From Gavia stellata (lineage: Eukaryota; Chordata; Aves; Gaviiformes; Gaviidae), in contig NC_082617.1 of the NCBI RefSeq assembly GCF_030936135.1, positions 1,732,001-1,796,000 of the forward strand: DNA of 64,000 bases, written 5' to 3'. Position 1 is the stretch's first letter. The number at the start of each line of letters is the position of its first letter. Below, in pieces: positions 1-52,316 of this stretch. A program made the position numbers and the translations under genes. The notes beneath the pieces are model-generated. The model saw only the letters and a program-made list of their open reading frames with translations. It had not been told where the DNA came from and made no database searches.

Positions 1-975
1 GTCGCTTGCTTCCATTTTTATTTTCAAGGGAGAAACCAACCCAGTGTGCTGCCACACTGCTTGATTCCCACTCGGCTCTTCCTGCGGTGCCTCTCCCCAG
101 CGAGGGCTGCAGGGAGCTGGTGAAAGCAGCAGCAGCTCCTCCAGTGCTACCAGCCCTGCACCAGGGATGGCTGCAGGACCTCTGCCAGGATCAGCTCCTT
201 GCATAGCGCCTTTCCCAGGAGCAATCCCCAGCTCTCCCAGACCCTCTCTAGCGACAGCACTCAGTCCTTCCCGAGAAGGTCTGGGATTCCCATTTGGAGC
301 TAGGACCTCGCTTGTCATCCTGCATGGCCACTTGAGCCCTTCTCCTTCTCCCAGATCGTCCTGAGGCTGAGACCCCCATGGAAGCTGGGCTGGTGGTCTC
401 AGCACATGGGAGCATGCTGTGAATGAGTGATGTGGCTTCAGTTCAGCCCGGGGGAGCTGCCTCTGTGTTTTGCAAATCTCTTGGGGCACCTCCCTATGGA
501 TGGGCTGGTGTGTGGGGACTTCCCCAGACGCCTTCATCCCTGCAGTCCTCTGTTCCCAAAGGCCATCCCCACTGACAGTGCCCCACGCTGGCTCCCAGGA
601 GCTGGGGAGCACAGCAGTGAGGGGGGACCATTTTCCCCTGGATGGAGGTGGGTGAGAGCCAGCTGGCATTGTGCTGGCATTTGGAGAGTTTCAGACTGTC
701 CCTGGCCTCCCGCTGCCAGGCCTGTCCCCCTACAGTGGCGGTTCAGGCTGTCCATCAGCCTGGCATCCTGCAACGGTGATGCCCCTTCCCTCCCAGTCTT
801 CCCTGCAGCTCCTGGCCTTTCTCCCTGCTGGCTTCTCCGTCCCTCCCCATCCCTCCACCTTTTACTGTTTGCAAACCCTGCAGCAGTGCTGGGTGAGGCT
901 CTGATTCAGCACGGGGCTCCCTGCCAGCTTTGCCAGAAGGCAGGGACGGAAGGAGGCACACAGCACTGGAATAAA
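1..975. other. Flank beyond the 3' end of GRIN1, no gene recognised
   Basis: GC-moderate sequence with open frames on both strands but no family I recognise and no clear exon. A plus-strand AATAAA at 970-975 could be the end of a convergent transcript, but no coding sequence supports one. Confidence 0.5.
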
Positions 976-979
976 CCAC

Positions 980-2610
980 TTCATGATCCAGTCTAGACTT
1001 TACTGAGCTCTTGCAAAAACTTGGTATTAATGTTACATTGACGTATAAAGTAGAATGGTTCCAATTTCTCAGCTGGAGCGAGATGAACTTGATGGAGCCA
1101 CTGCAGTCAGTGGGGCGATACTCACAGACCTCAGCTGCCGTCTGAAAATCCTGTCTGCAAAGGCTGCCAACTCTCAGGGGGAAGCCCCATCTGCCCGGCT
1201 GGGGCAAGGAGAAGGCAGTTCATGCCGCTGGGGCTTGCTACCACATTGCAGGTGGGTTTTCCACCTTCGCAGGAGGCGGGATGTGATGTCACCTGCGCGC
1301 GTGCCATAGCTGCTCATCACCAGCCTGGCTGGTGCCAGATGCTTCCCTGATGCTGGTGTCTCTGCACCTGCTCACAGCGCCGACGGGGAGGGTGGTCAGA
1401 GATGTTGGCACATGGGCACGTATGCTTGAGGGGAGGAAGGTGTGGGGAGGAACGGCGTCAGCCTGTCTCATTTGGTTCCCTTCTCCTGAACTGGGATCTG
1501 GTTTCCCCGTCTCCAGGTTCAAGCAGATGCAGCCACGTGAGCTGGGGCTTCAGGGCTGCCGCGGGAGCTGTTGGCAAGCTTGAACTGCAGGCAAGCGTGG
1601 CAGGGACGCTGCCAGTGCCTGCTGTGGTGCCCCAACACTGCAGACACCACAGCACATGGCAAGCCACGACTGGCCAGCAGCATCTCTCCTTGCATTGCTG
1701 GTGCTGAGGCAGTGTGGAGCTTGGCTGAAGGTCAGTGCAGCCATCCAGAGCCATTCCGCATGGCGATGTTCCTGGGCAGAAGACCCACGGTGTGAGAGCT
1801 ACATGCTGGCCATGGCCAGGTCCTGGAGAAGTCTTCTGTGCAGGAGAGGTGGGGAGCCAGGATCTTGGCTGACAGCATGTTATGAGCTCCAGAGTACCAC
1901 ATTTAGCACAGGAGCGTGGGCTGCAGGGCTGGGAGCACTTCTGCTGCAAACAGACCATGTACAGGAGCCAAGTCATAGCCATGGGCTGACGGGAGGGAGG
2001 AACAGGGGGTTCATCCCCTGTGAGGAGCAGAGCACACATCTTCCAGCCCCTGCTGCAGAGGCGGCATCCACTCGGCACAGCAGGAACACGTGCCCAACCT
2101 CCTGAACTGCGCCAGCTGCTCCGGCTGCTTGGGACCAGGAGCACGTTGCACTGGAGCCCGCCGGGGTGGTGGGAGACGTAGAGCACACGTCTGAGGGACC
2201 GTGTGTGTGCTGAGAAGCCTGAAGCCTGCAAAGTGAAGCACATGTTTGTAGTCTGGCACCAGGTCTTCCCCGCTACCGTGGGAGAGCAGGCACCATGTGC
2301 CTTTCAAAGTCCTTTCCCCTTGCACGTAGCCAGTCAGTGGCAATACTGATTATCAACAGCACTGGTTGGAAGCAATTATCTCTGTACAGTGAAGTCCAAA
2401 CCGTGTCCTGGTTCTGCCGTGCATTCTGGGGCACGCGCATGGCAGCAGGCCTAGAAAGGGAGGGAGATATACAATGAAGTCACTGTGTATGGATGAAGGA
2501 TGCTTTCCTCCCATCTCACCCAGAAGAACCCATCAGTGTCCCTTGAAAGGCAGTCCTGGCTGTGCCTTCCTACTGTGTTGGGCAAGGACTGATGGCCCTC
2601 GGGGAGAAGG
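980..2610 (-). other. GRIN1: GRIN1 3' untranslated region (far end approximate)
   Basis: Sequence after the C2' stop shows no further coding signal. The far end is inferred from a variant AGTAAA poly(A) signal at 1004-999 on the minus strand followed by a GT-rich stretch. The last 120 bases (about 1000-1120) are AT-richer than the rest. The exact cleavage point is not determinable from sequence alone. Confidence 0.5.
999..1004 (-). terminator. GRIN1: Candidate GRIN1 polyadenylation signal AGTAAA
   Basis: AGTAAA on the minus strand, followed by TTTATT and a GTGCTGTGTGCC downstream element. It is the best candidate I find below the C2' stop. A second possible signal, AATAAA, lies on the minus strand at 22-17. 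Confidence 0.4.
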
Positions 2611-41386
<38,776 letters not shown>

Positions 41387-41442
41387 TCAGCGCGGCCCCA
41401 TGCGGGGCCCGGCCCGGCGCGGCTCGGCGCGGCGCGGCGCGG

Positions 41443-41463
41443 GGCGCTCTCCCTGGTGCTGAA
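41443..41463 (-). promoter_or_regulatory. RE1/NRSE element (REST/NRSF binding site) of GRIN1
   Basis: Read on the minus strand, the left half TTCAGCACC (41463-41455) is a perfect match to the canonical RE1, followed by the normal 2-nt spacer and right half GGAGAGCGCC (41452-41443), which has one common substitution from GGACAGCGCC. It lies 126 bp upstream of the ATG. REST represses neuronal genes, GRIN1 included, in non-neuronal cells; a site near the start region is known in mammals. Confidence 0.85.
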
Positions 41464-43493
41464 CCGCCCGCGCCGCTCCGCGCCGCTCCGCCCGCCGCCG
41501 GCTCCTCCCGCCCCGCGCTGCCGCAGCGCCGGCCCCCGGCCCGCCCCCGGCCCCCGGCGGAGCACGGGCGGGACCCCCGCCGGCCCCGGGCGCTGCGGCA
41601 GAGCCCCGCCCGGAGCGCTGGGCGCTGCTGCGGGGACGGCTGTGCGCCCGCACCCCCCGGGCTCCTGCTGCCGCCCGTGCCGGACCCCGCGGGTACGCGG
41701 GGAGGGAGGCTGCGGGGCTGGGGTCTGGCTCCGCACCGCTCGGAAGTGTCGCTGGTGCAGGGGGCGCGGAGCTCGTCCGGGGCTGAGCCTCCGGCTGCAG
41801 CGGAGAGCGTCTCCTGGGGGTCTCAAGCCGTCCTTTCCACCTGCGCTGCCCGTGCGGGGTCTGGGTTTTCCCCTTGCTTTGGGAGCACACCAGATACTGG
41901 GCAAAGCGGGGTCTCCCCCAGGCATAATCACACCAGACTGGGGGTAAACCAGGGTCTTCAGGATTTGTTCTCCACAACAAATATTCCCAGTTATGCAGCA
42001 TCTCTGAACAACACGCTTCTCCTCCCCTAGCTGGAGAGAGTTGCCTGTGACATGAAAATCCTCAGGGCCTGTGTTGACTCTAGAGCTGGAGAACCCTTCC
42101 TTGACCAACACACCTCTTGGGCAGAGATGTTAAGTAGACACTCATCCTGGTTCCTTGGCTTCACCCTGTCCCTCCAGACAGAGCCACCACTCTTCCAGAC
42201 ATTAGCTCACAGGTCAAACGGCCATTTTCCTCCATTAAATTCACCACATTACTCTGGGGTATGACCTTAATTTTTGTCTGCTGAGGAGATTTCTTGGGGT
42301 TCTCTTTATCTACCTGCCCCTGGGATACCGTTAGCCTCCCCAAAGGAAATGGAGGCACAGCAGCTAGTGGCCAACATCTGGACGACAGTCCAGCTCCACA
42401 GCTGAAAGGGATTGGACCTGTTTCTCCCATTCCAGGGCTGGAGGGGTGAGGTGGCCAGAACAGCACATTGCTCCCCAGAGCTGCCACTTTGGCCTTTTTG
42501 GAAAAAACAAAGGGGTTGCAGATAGCGGCAGGGTGTTGCTTTGTAACTGCATGGGACAAATGCCATCAGCCAGCCCACTGTATGCCAGCCAAGAAGAGAG
42601 CAGGGTGAGCACTGCAGAAGAAAAATCACCAGCGATGTCTTTACGTCAGCCATTTCTAGGGTATTGCTGCAGCCCACCTCTGTGCTTGCTTGCAACGTGA
42701 GCTGAAGGAGAAATTTTTTTCCCCCAACGCAAATTTTCTCACTGGCATCTCTGAAGTGCAAGTTGCCATGGAAACCATTTTGCCTGTGTCCCACGTTGCC
42801 CACATGCACACGGAAAAAGCTGCGGAAGCAAAATGGCCGTTGTATAATGCCGCAGGATCTCAGCATACAGGGGGCTTGCATGCTACGCATCACCCTTCCA
42901 GCTGTGAGACCCTCTCAGGGAAGCTGCGGACAATTGCTTGGGGAAGCAATGAAACCCATGGAGGTTATGACACGCCCTGTGAGAGAAGGAAAATGGCCCC
43001 ACCTCGCCTTAACTCTTGCAGTGCTTTGCGTGGAGCTCCACACCAATCCTGCTGTGCTCTCAGCACAGACTTCCTGGCACACTTTAGTTTTTTTCAGTGC
43101 CACTGTGTCATTCCTACTCTTCCACACATGGAGATGAGGGTCTTGTGGTACTTATGTGGTGTGGCTCTGTCTGCCCCGAGGGGCCCGAGTGCTGTCTTGG
43201 AGGGACAAAGGGTGCAAGTTGAAAAGAGTTGCATCTATATCCTTAGACTGCACACTTTTGACTTCATCCCATCCTCTGCCTACCAGGTACATTTGCAGCA
43301 GGTTTTTTGGGAAGAAACTGATTTGGAGTGGGCTATACAGACCCGGACCCTGGTGGGTGTGATGGCAGTAGAATAATACAGGCAAGACCTGGCCACAGCA
43401 GGGGACTTAGCAGAGAAGATGAAAGAAAAAGGCAGGCTTTGAAACATTATTTGGCTTGCCCATGTTGGAGTGCAAAAGGTCTTTCCTCATTAT

Positions 43494-43533
43494 AGGTCTT
43501 TCCGAACCTTAGTGATTCTGTGATTCTGTGATT
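43494..43533 (+). mobile_element. CR1 LINE 3' tail remnant
   Basis: GGTCTTTCCGAACCTTAG followed by GATTCTGTGATTCTGTGATT matches the end of CR1 elements (GGTCCYTTCCAACCT plus ATTCTRTG repeats). Only the last 40 bases or so are recognisable. Confidence 0.6.
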
Positions 43534-46500
43534 ATCTGGAGTTCCCTGTAGGGAGAAAAAAGAGTACAGTTACCGAGCCCTTTCTGTGTTGCCCATGGGT
43601 CTTGGATGATCATACTCAGGAGTCGGGGTCTTCCCTCTGGGTCTCCATTCGTTTTTTGTCTCCAGAGACTCTTGTTCCTGGCACCGTTGCAGAGATCTGA
43701 GAAACGCCTTCTTCCCTTGCAGGCCATACCTCCCACCGGGCCGGGTTGTCCTGGCATCAGGAACAGCCCAGATCACAACCTCCAGCAGCCAGGCTCAGCC
43801 AGCACAGACGTTGTCACTGCATGATTTCCACTCTCGCTGTGTCCTCAGGCTCTTTGATCATCTGAAGGCAATGGGTGCATGCAGGGTTTGCCCAGGGTGG
43901 AAGCTGTGTAAATAGCAGGTACAACTGCATCCACCAGCTGATCCTTGTGAGGACTCTGTAGCGAGCAAAGGTCTTTGCTTTTCCTGTCGCTGCCTCCTGG
44001 CATATCATGGCAACCTTCTAAGCCATGGCTTGGCTCAAGAACTTAACATAGTTGCCTGTTAGCAATTAGCATGTGCGTAGTGTGATCCTGCTCTGTATGT
44101 CTGGCACCTTCTGGATGCAGGGGAGTTGGACAAGAGCATGGGACTGATGTTTGTGTGGTGTCCCATTGCCTGCGAATGGTGTAATTCCTCCAGCGGCTGG
44201 AGTAAGTCAGCATAAAACCTTGAGAGTTCAGGGGAGCAGCACTGAACCCATCTAGAAATGTCATCTGCCTTGGGGTAAGGCATCAGTCCCGGTGGTGGAA
44301 AAAATAACACGGAATTTCATAAAAGAGGAAATCAAGCACTAGGAATACGTGATTTGTGCCAGTCATCATGGAGCTGCCAAACAAACTAAATTCTTCTTTT
44401 AAGAAAGTTAAAATTTAATTGATAGCAGTAACCACACAACTATAACACAGGCTGTGGGAATGCATTTTACATACAGCTGCAAGATGTAACAGTGGTTAAT
44501 CTAAGGTATAAAACTAAGTAAAGGACATACTGAGTGGCCATGGCAGATCTCTTAAGAACAGTTGTTAGTGAAGAACTGCAATGGGATGGAGGTATTCCTA
44601 CAGGTATGAAAGGATTTGAGATGTGGTTGGTACTTCAGGATTTCTGCCATTGCTCTGGAAGCAATCACTGATGATAAAATCTGTGAAATAGCAAATAATG
44701 ATGCCAAATAATTTGGATTGTTTGATAAACAAAGTACTGAAACATATTTTAAGACAGTCAGTGCAAAGCCATGTAAGTAGAAGCAAATATTATTGGTCCT
44801 GCCCTTAGGACAGGACTGCAGATGCAGTGGAAACACTGACTGGAAAGGTGGTCTCTAATATTGACCAGGGGGTCAGAGATCATGGATTTCAAAACAAAAT
44901 GGAGACAATGTTGTCCTTGGATGTGCCCCTGATGGGTCAGAGCAGCAGCCAGCAATGGCTTGAGCCTCTGGAGGAAGCACTGGGGAAACCTGGATGGGAA
45001 AGCTGCCCACAGATCTGGGGATCACATTCTTTACAAAGAGGCTGAAAAAATGGAGAAAAGGACCCCTGAGAATATTTGGAGAAAAACTCCTCGTAAGCTG
45101 CTACAGAAGAGGTGAGAGTGGATGAAGTCAGAGCGTGCTGCCTGCAGTACCAGGCATTGCCTACCAGGAGCAATGACAGACGGCTGCCTCTGCACGGATG
45201 CTTTCCCCAGGGGCTCCGAGCACTGGAGAAGCTGTTTCCAGAGTCGCTGCCTCAGTGCAAGCCAACTCCAGCACGGCTGGGGTAGGCAGGGTGGTGAATT
45301 TGGAAGAAAGCAACCCTCCCCTCCTCGCACAGTCTCCATGCTGTGGCCAGAGCCTCCTGCCCAGCTTCATCACGTCTCCTGTTCCTATTGCTCGGGCATC
45401 TGGGCACCCCTTTGGGGACTCCCATGCCCTGGGTACCCTGCAAGCAGAGGAATCCTGCCCTTGGTGGGTGGCTCTCCGCCGCATGACCAACACAAGGGTG
45501 GCCTGGGATGGGGACAGAGAACAGCACTAAGCCCCAGTGTGAGGTCGAGGCAGGCAGCGGGTGGTGGCGGACAGCAGGCAGGGATGATGAACAAGGAAGG
45601 GGTGCAGGGACCGCCTGCAGCTCCTCACCACCTGTCTGGAGGCTGGTGCAGTGTGTTCCCCACTTGTCAGTCCACCTGGGGATGCGATTTGTGTGAGCAG
45701 CTGGGACGCAGCAGGAGGACGCCCTTGTCTGCCATCCAGCCAGACCGACAGGCAACGGTTGGTGACTGCAGAGAGTAGGGTGCCCAAAGGCATTATTTCT
45801 ATGGTGGGGGAGCTGCAGGGAGCAATGGGGTGGAGACCAAGGTGAAAGTGTCTGAGCAGCCATTTGGCCTCAGCTGTTGCTCTCATACGTTCTGGCCCTG
45901 CCTCCGCCTCTTTTCCAGAGGATACCCAGGACAGACTGCGGTCCCTAAGCAGGTCTTGTGCTTGCCCTAAATGCTTTTCCAGCTGAAAGGGACTCAGTCC
46001 AGCCAACTCTGCAATTCAGATCTGGCTGGTGGAGTCACCAGGCAGCACAGCTCCCTGCTCCAACACTGATGCTGCACAGAGCTGCCCTGCTATGGGCATC
46101 CGTGTTGTCTTTGCTCAGCTCTCCCCACCCAGCACGAGATCTAGGGCTCCAAGGGCCTTTGCCACCCTCCCGATCACAGTATGTGTCACCTCTGGAGTCC
46201 CTGTCATCACAGAAAGAAGCTGCAGCAGCATTCTATGCCAAGTGATGAGAATTGAAGTATCTCTCCCCCTCCACTGTCAGGTTACTGCATCACCCATGCA
46301 CAGGAGCATTTCCACCATCGACCAGTGCTTTGCATTCATCCAAGGCAGCTGGGCATTCATGGGGCTGGGGGGAGCTAAAACAAGATGCAAGCAGTTAGTC
46401 TGGCTTTTGGATACCAAGAGGCTCCTGAGCAGCAGGGAGATATTCACGTCACTGGTAAGAGGATGGGACATGGAACATAAATGGCCAAAGGCAAAGATGG

Positions 46501-49500
46501 TGAGAAACACAAGAATAGCTTCTGTGAAATCAGAAGGAACTGAATGCACAGAAACACACCGTCAGATGTGCAGTAGGAGTGGGTGGGAATTTCCACTGGA
46601 ATAATTTTCTAAGGGAAAACCAGCATTCACATATTTGAAATGTTCTGCAGGGAAACTTTCATTTTGAATAAATTCCAATTTTCTGCTGGAAAACCAGCCA
46701 AGAGGTGGCTGGGCTTCAGCTGCCTGCACATCGTGTCCCAGGAGATGGGAAAACTTGTCCTCAGGGACTTCGAGCCCCTTGGGGCTGCTGCATAGCAGAG
46801 GCTGGAAAGGAGCTCAGAGAGATCAGTCACTGCTTGGGGCCTTCCTGCACATCACCTTGGAGGACGCTGGAGCCTGGATGTAGGTAATGCGGTGATGCAG
46901 TCACCGGTGCAGAGTGGCTGGAGATAGACCACGCTGCGGAACATCAGCCTGCCTGCAGCCCTTCGTGCTCCCCAACATGCACAGCCCACCGCGCTGGAGG
47001 TCAGGCCAACAGCTTGGGTGTCCATGGGAAAGCTTGCTGTTGGGATGTGGCTGCCTTGCTTTGCAAGGTAGAGCTGACATCCAGGGCTGTCACATTCACT
47101 TCCCTTGTCTCCAGGGACTCTCTGGGGACACTGGGACACCAGAGGCTGCTGTTGCACCAATAACCTGCAGCCCTGCTCATTGCAAGATGGGGTGGGTCAT
47201 GCCCGTGCAGCACCTTGGTCAAGCAGAAATGGTCCCACCATTTGAAGAGGCTGGAGGCATGCTGGAGGAGCTAAATTCCCTGGGAAAGGGGACATATGAG
47301 CTTCTCCAGGTGGGTGTGTCTCCCCAGTAGAGTCCAGGTGGTTACAGGCTTCATTGGTAGACAGAGGTGCCCTATCAACTGACGAGTGAGACCTGTGGGC
47401 ATGCCCAACCTCTTTGGTTGGCTGAAAAGAGGGAAGGAAAAGGGTGTCAATGACAAATGAGGCACTCTGGAACTTGTAACCCTTCCAGAGACAGGAGTCC
47501 TCAAAGACAAGACATTGTCTTCACAGTGATGGGTGCAGAAAAGTGCAAGAGTTCCCACCTCTGAAACCTGCCTTTGGGAGGTGACAGCAAACATCTCATC
47601 AGCTGAACCCCTTTGTGTGCATCCCCAAGCCTCCTCTCCCCCTCCCAGGAGCCCGCCACAGTGCTCAGAGCTCCCCTGACATCCTGGGACTCAGCTCTGC
47701 GCTGGCCCAGCCAGACGTGGAGCTCCCTCCTGTAGTGAGCAGTGTCTAGGACACTTCAGTACTCTCAGTACTTCATGCTCCTGCTGGGAAATTTTCATGT
47801 CTTTGTGAACGTTTAACTAGCTCCAGGGGCTCCCCAGCCTGTGCAGCTCCCATGTGAATGCTCCCAACTTTGCGAGAACAGAAAAATTAGAGGGCTGCTT
47901 TCCAACCTGCCAGATGTGGCTTTCAAAGAAACCAAACGTGATAAATGAGAGGCATACGGCCTCAGGAGTAGCTTTGGAGGATGCTGAGCAAGTCAGACAA
48001 AGCCAGAGCTGGCCCAGTTGTGTCAATATGGCATGTAGGGGCAGGAGCTGAGTGGCACCAGACTTTCTGCTGCCCTTGACGTACCTCACCCCATGAACCA
48101 GCTGGCAGGCTGGAGCGTGGAACCTGGGTGCGCTCCAACGCGCACCAGAACAGATAATTGGTGGGTTAGGGCTCAAACGCAAAATCCGGAGCACAGGAAT
48201 GTGACAGCAAACCTGCCCCCTCAAGAGCTGTGCCCTCCTGTCATGTGTGATTGATATTTGCTAGAAGATCAAAACCTTGTTGCCAAGGACAGATAGAAAG
48301 ATTGATTGCACAAGTTTTATCATGAAACCAGCCTAAAAACAAATAAAAACATGATGAGACAAGGCTAAACAGCACTGGTTTTGAAGAAAACACTGTTTTT
48401 ATCTCATCTCCTTCCCTGAAGGTATCTATAATGTACTTGCAAGTCAGCGCATCTGGAAAGCGAGACACACAGGCTCAAGGTGGGCTTCCTGGAAAGACGA
48501 AGACACAGGTAGAGTTATCTATCTGGTGAAAAATGTCATTGAGAGTCTTTGCGGCCAACAACCCAGTTCTCCAAGGCTTCATCCTCCTCCTGCAATCCTG
48601 TGAATTGCCCTTTACTTCCCATTTGAGTCTCCACTTAAGTCCCAGCCCTGATCTAATGCAGAGATGCGCTAGAAAGTCCCAGCCAGTCTAAGGATTTCTA
48701 ATATTAGCTAAACACCATGTTTCTCCTTTACTTGTTTTTCTATAGAGTTAAACTTCGTGTTGTCAACCTCTTGAAGCAGATGAATCCTCCCTACCATGGC
48801 CACTGCTTCTGTATGTCTCAAACCTGGGGAGTGAAGCATTTCAGCCTTAGGCGGTTAGTTAGTTCAGCAAACTCGGAAGTGTTTGAAATTGGGGTTTTGT
48901 ACATGGTGAAAGGCATTCAGCATCTGTAACCATAGGCACTACTTCAAACCCCACACAAATGCTTTAGTATAGCTAAGGTTGCTATGTACCAGTCAAAAGA
49001 CTCAGTATATCCTAAAAATAAATACAGAGATAGTAATAACCCACAGAAGCCAGTTACCTCACCAGTGCTTAATTATACTCAGCTTACATAATTTACAGAA
49101 ACATTTACTGTTTCTTGGACTCAAATGTCCTAGCTTCCTCCTTTTCTGTCTCCCAGCTGCCTTGGGACAGTCCCCTGCAGGTCATTGCCCAGCTTTGCCT
49201 GCAAAGTTAAGATCGAGAAGGAAATCTCTGCATTGAACTTGATTTTCCCTTCTCGCACAGCGTGTGCTTCATCCCAATACTGCCCATCCCCAGCACCCTT
49301 GAGCCAGGCACCCCAGAAAGCAGGAGGACACAAGGTAGAGCCACACGCCCTGCGTGTGTGTGTAGGTTCTGCATTACTCAACAAGATCACGGGTGCTCCT
49401 GTCATCACCCCACTCAGAATCTCCCAGCGCCGTGTCCTGGGCCCACGATATCCATCCGTAAATGCCTCTTGCACTCAGTCTCTAACACCCAGGGCTTCTG

Positions 49501-50254
49501 GGCAGCCTTCACACACTGAAGGCTGTTTCACTTCTGTTCCCTGCCCCAACCTATGCCCAGGGAAGCAGAGGTTTCCACAGTGGCACACCAGACGTATCCT
49601 GAATAACCCTTGATGCTTCATCAGTGGTGGTGAATGCTTCATCAGGGGATGCACCCCTGTGTGTCCCACCAGGGATGCTGTGGGTGCCCTGGCCCTCCTG
49701 TTTGCACCTGTAAGATGTCTTGGAAGAAAGGTGTTTAAGATGTCTGGGGAAGAAGAGCAGAGCAACGTGTTCATAAAGGCTCTGGCCAGCCGGTTCTTGG
49801 ACTGAGCCCTTCCGTGCCACGGAGGTAGCTATTGCTGCTGGGTTTATGCAGCAACACTCTGGGGCTCCCCGTGTCTCCTGTTGTCCTTTTGTTTTCTGAT
49901 TTCCCTTTTGCTTGACCCAGTTCTGCCCACTCATAAATTCCTTCAAACTTGGAAAAGGGGTCAAATATGAGCTTAAAAGGAAAGTGCTAGACTGAGACAA
50001 AGTCCCACCTAGTTCAGTGACTAGTACTGGATGGGTAAAGTCACCCTCCGACTTTCAAGGCTTCAAGTCTACTCTATTCATGCCACTCCCTGCTTCTGCT
50101 CACTCTCCTCTTTTGTCTGTATCTCCTGGTTTACTCCATGCGAATTGAGGTGGCCACTATTACACGCACCTTGCAGTAGACCAAACGTGTGCAGATGTTT
50201 TTTTGCTCTGTTCCCAACTACATTCCTAATTATTCTTGAAGGAGGGCTATTACG

Positions 50255-50340
50255 CCTGAAAGCTTGTCAACTTTTTTCCAGCTGTATCAGCTCATCTAAT
50301 AGAAAATATTATTGTCCTCTGTGGACCTTGCTTCTTTTAT
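50255..50340 (+). repeat. Probable ancient interspersed repeat fragment
   Basis: The segment CTGAAAGCTTGTCAAC, then CAGCTGTATCAGCTCATC, TAAT and a GACCTTGCTTC end resembles a recurring sauropsid repeat tail (GAAAGCTTGTC...TCTAATAAAAGATATTA). The family name cannot be fixed from memory. Confidence 0.35.
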
Positions 50341-52282
50341 ACGCTTAGATCATCATGCCTACAAAAGCATTAATACTAATTATTCCTAACATTGCATTTG
50401 TCTTTTTGAGCAGCGTGGACCAGTGAGCAGATGTATTCACAGACCAAGTCAAGTAACACTCAGATCTCTTTCTAAGTGCCAATTACCAGCTAACCCTCTC
50501 CTGTGGGTCTTCACCACGTGCATTACATTTCACTGGCAGGCAGTGCTGTTTGCCTGCCAGTCACCGAGAGATTTGTAAGGCTTCTTTTGCAATAGTTCAC
50601 AGTCAACTTTACATTTTACCATAGTAAATAATTTAGAATCATCTTAATCAGATGATTTAGACATCTGTTTATCGCGTTTCCCAGGTTCTGCGGAAATAAA
50701 TGCATACTACTCTCTGTTGTAAGAGCTGAGCATCTATTCCTTTTCCTTGGTTCCTATCTTCTCTCCAATTCCAAAAGCAGAGTGCGTCCTCCCTGCTATT
50801 CCAGGATTATTTAAGGACCAACATACCTTAGAGGAAGTGTCTTGAAAAGCCAGGTGAACAAAGTATGAACTTGTTCGCCTGTTTGCTGATTCCTCAGCTC
50901 TGTTTGTGAGATGTGACTTCTCTGGGCAAGCGGGGTGCTGACTCTTTCCCAGCAGAGCACCTTCATTCCTGTGTCTCTCAGCCCCTTCACTGCAGCATCT
51001 AATGGATTTGCCCAGCATGGTACTGAGACTCATTGGTCTGCCGGTCCCCGAACCACCCATCAAGTCTCTGGTTTTGTGCAACGGATTTATTTATTATGTG
51101 CTTTTATTCCCTTAGTAAGTCGCTCTTGAAAGTCCCTCTTTGACCTGCCTTATTTTGACTTGATCCCTCACTCACCAGGGTTGCTGCTTTCTTCCTTTTC
51201 CCTGTTCAGACAGGACTCACAGCCTGTTCCTCTCTGAAGGATGCCTGTTTACTTCCAACTGTTGTGTTCAGTCTCCTGCGTAATTACACTGGCATTCTTC
51301 TCCTAGAACAGGTTTCCATCACGCCATTTACCTGAATCTTTCATGTGAGGTCTTCAAGCTATTCACCCTGTCTGAATTCACCCTTTTAGTTGCTCCTTTT
51401 GCTTCAGCCAGATGCTCCATTTCTGTGTACTTTTCAATTACTCAGTACTAGGGTGGGTATTTTGAGTTGCTGCTTCTCCTAGAAATCTCTGGCTATATCT
51501 ACATGACAGGTGGCTTTTCTAGAGTTACCTCTTGAACCTGTGCAAATCTTTGGATTAAATCGAGCATTACTTCTCTGCCTCAGTTTTCCAGCCAGCTGGC
51601 ATGCCTGAATAGCCCAACCTTGGCTTTGCACTGATTTATCCTGTCTGCACAGAGGGGACCCAAGTCCCTTGTTACCCCTGTTTTCTGTGCTGGCACCTCT
51701 CTGAGCTGCTCTTGAGCTCTGAGAGACCTGTCAGGGTCCTGTCAGGTGCCCGATATCAAAGCCAGCCCCAACAGCAGGTTCCCCCTTTTTAAGCACGGGA
51801 GAGCAGCTCAGGAGGATGCTGGAGTATTTATTGATCTAATTAACACACCTACTGCATTTAAGACCGCTCTTCCAAGGAAGTGTTATTTTCCTTATGTGCA
51901 GTGGAGTTCCCTTTGCTGCAACTTGCGCTCGTTGCCTCTTCGCTGCGTGTCTCGGAGAAGCGCCCGGCTCTCTCCGCTCCGTAACCCCGAGCTGGCAGCA
52001 GGCTGCGGTTGGACACCCCCCGCCCCCAGTTCGCCTCCCCTTCCCCAAACGAAGCAAACCCCTCTCCCTCAGCCTCTCCTCGCCCCCCCGAGCCTCTCCG
52101 CTCGGCCCCGCCGCGGGTGCTGGGTGGGCTCGCAGCCCCCCCGGGGCCGAGCAGAGGGGATCCCCCCGCGCTCCCACCGCCGCAGCCCGGGAGGCAGCCG
52201 GGGATGCCCGGGGGGTCCCCGGCGTGGGGAGTCCCGTGTCCCCCCGCCCACCGAGCGCCTCCCCGGGCGGGGCCGGCCGCGC

Positions 52283-52289
52283 TATAAGG
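52283..52289 (+). promoter_or_regulatory. TATA-like element TATAAGG
   Basis: TATAAGG in an otherwise GC-only context, 34 bp upstream of the ATG. If used at normal spacing the 5' leader would be only a few nucleotides; otherwise transcription starts further upstream in the island. Confidence 0.35.
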
Positions 52290-52316
52290 GGCGGTGGCGG
52301 CGGGGCCGGGCGCGCT

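Larger units (their letters stand above)
41781..51840. other. Intergenic region between divergent GRIN1 and the Rieske oxygenase gene
   Basis: About 10 kb with no gene I can support. Open frames such as the 228-codon one at 42690-43376 on the plus strand resemble no family and lack exon-type borders. It contains a short CR1 tail near 43.5 kb and a probable old interspersed repeat at 50.26 kb. Confidence 0.6.

Noticed and set aside
42690-43376. A 228-codon plus-strand open frame in the intergenic region
   Set aside because: No motif, no conserved stretch, and no acceptor/donor arrangement that would place it in a gene.
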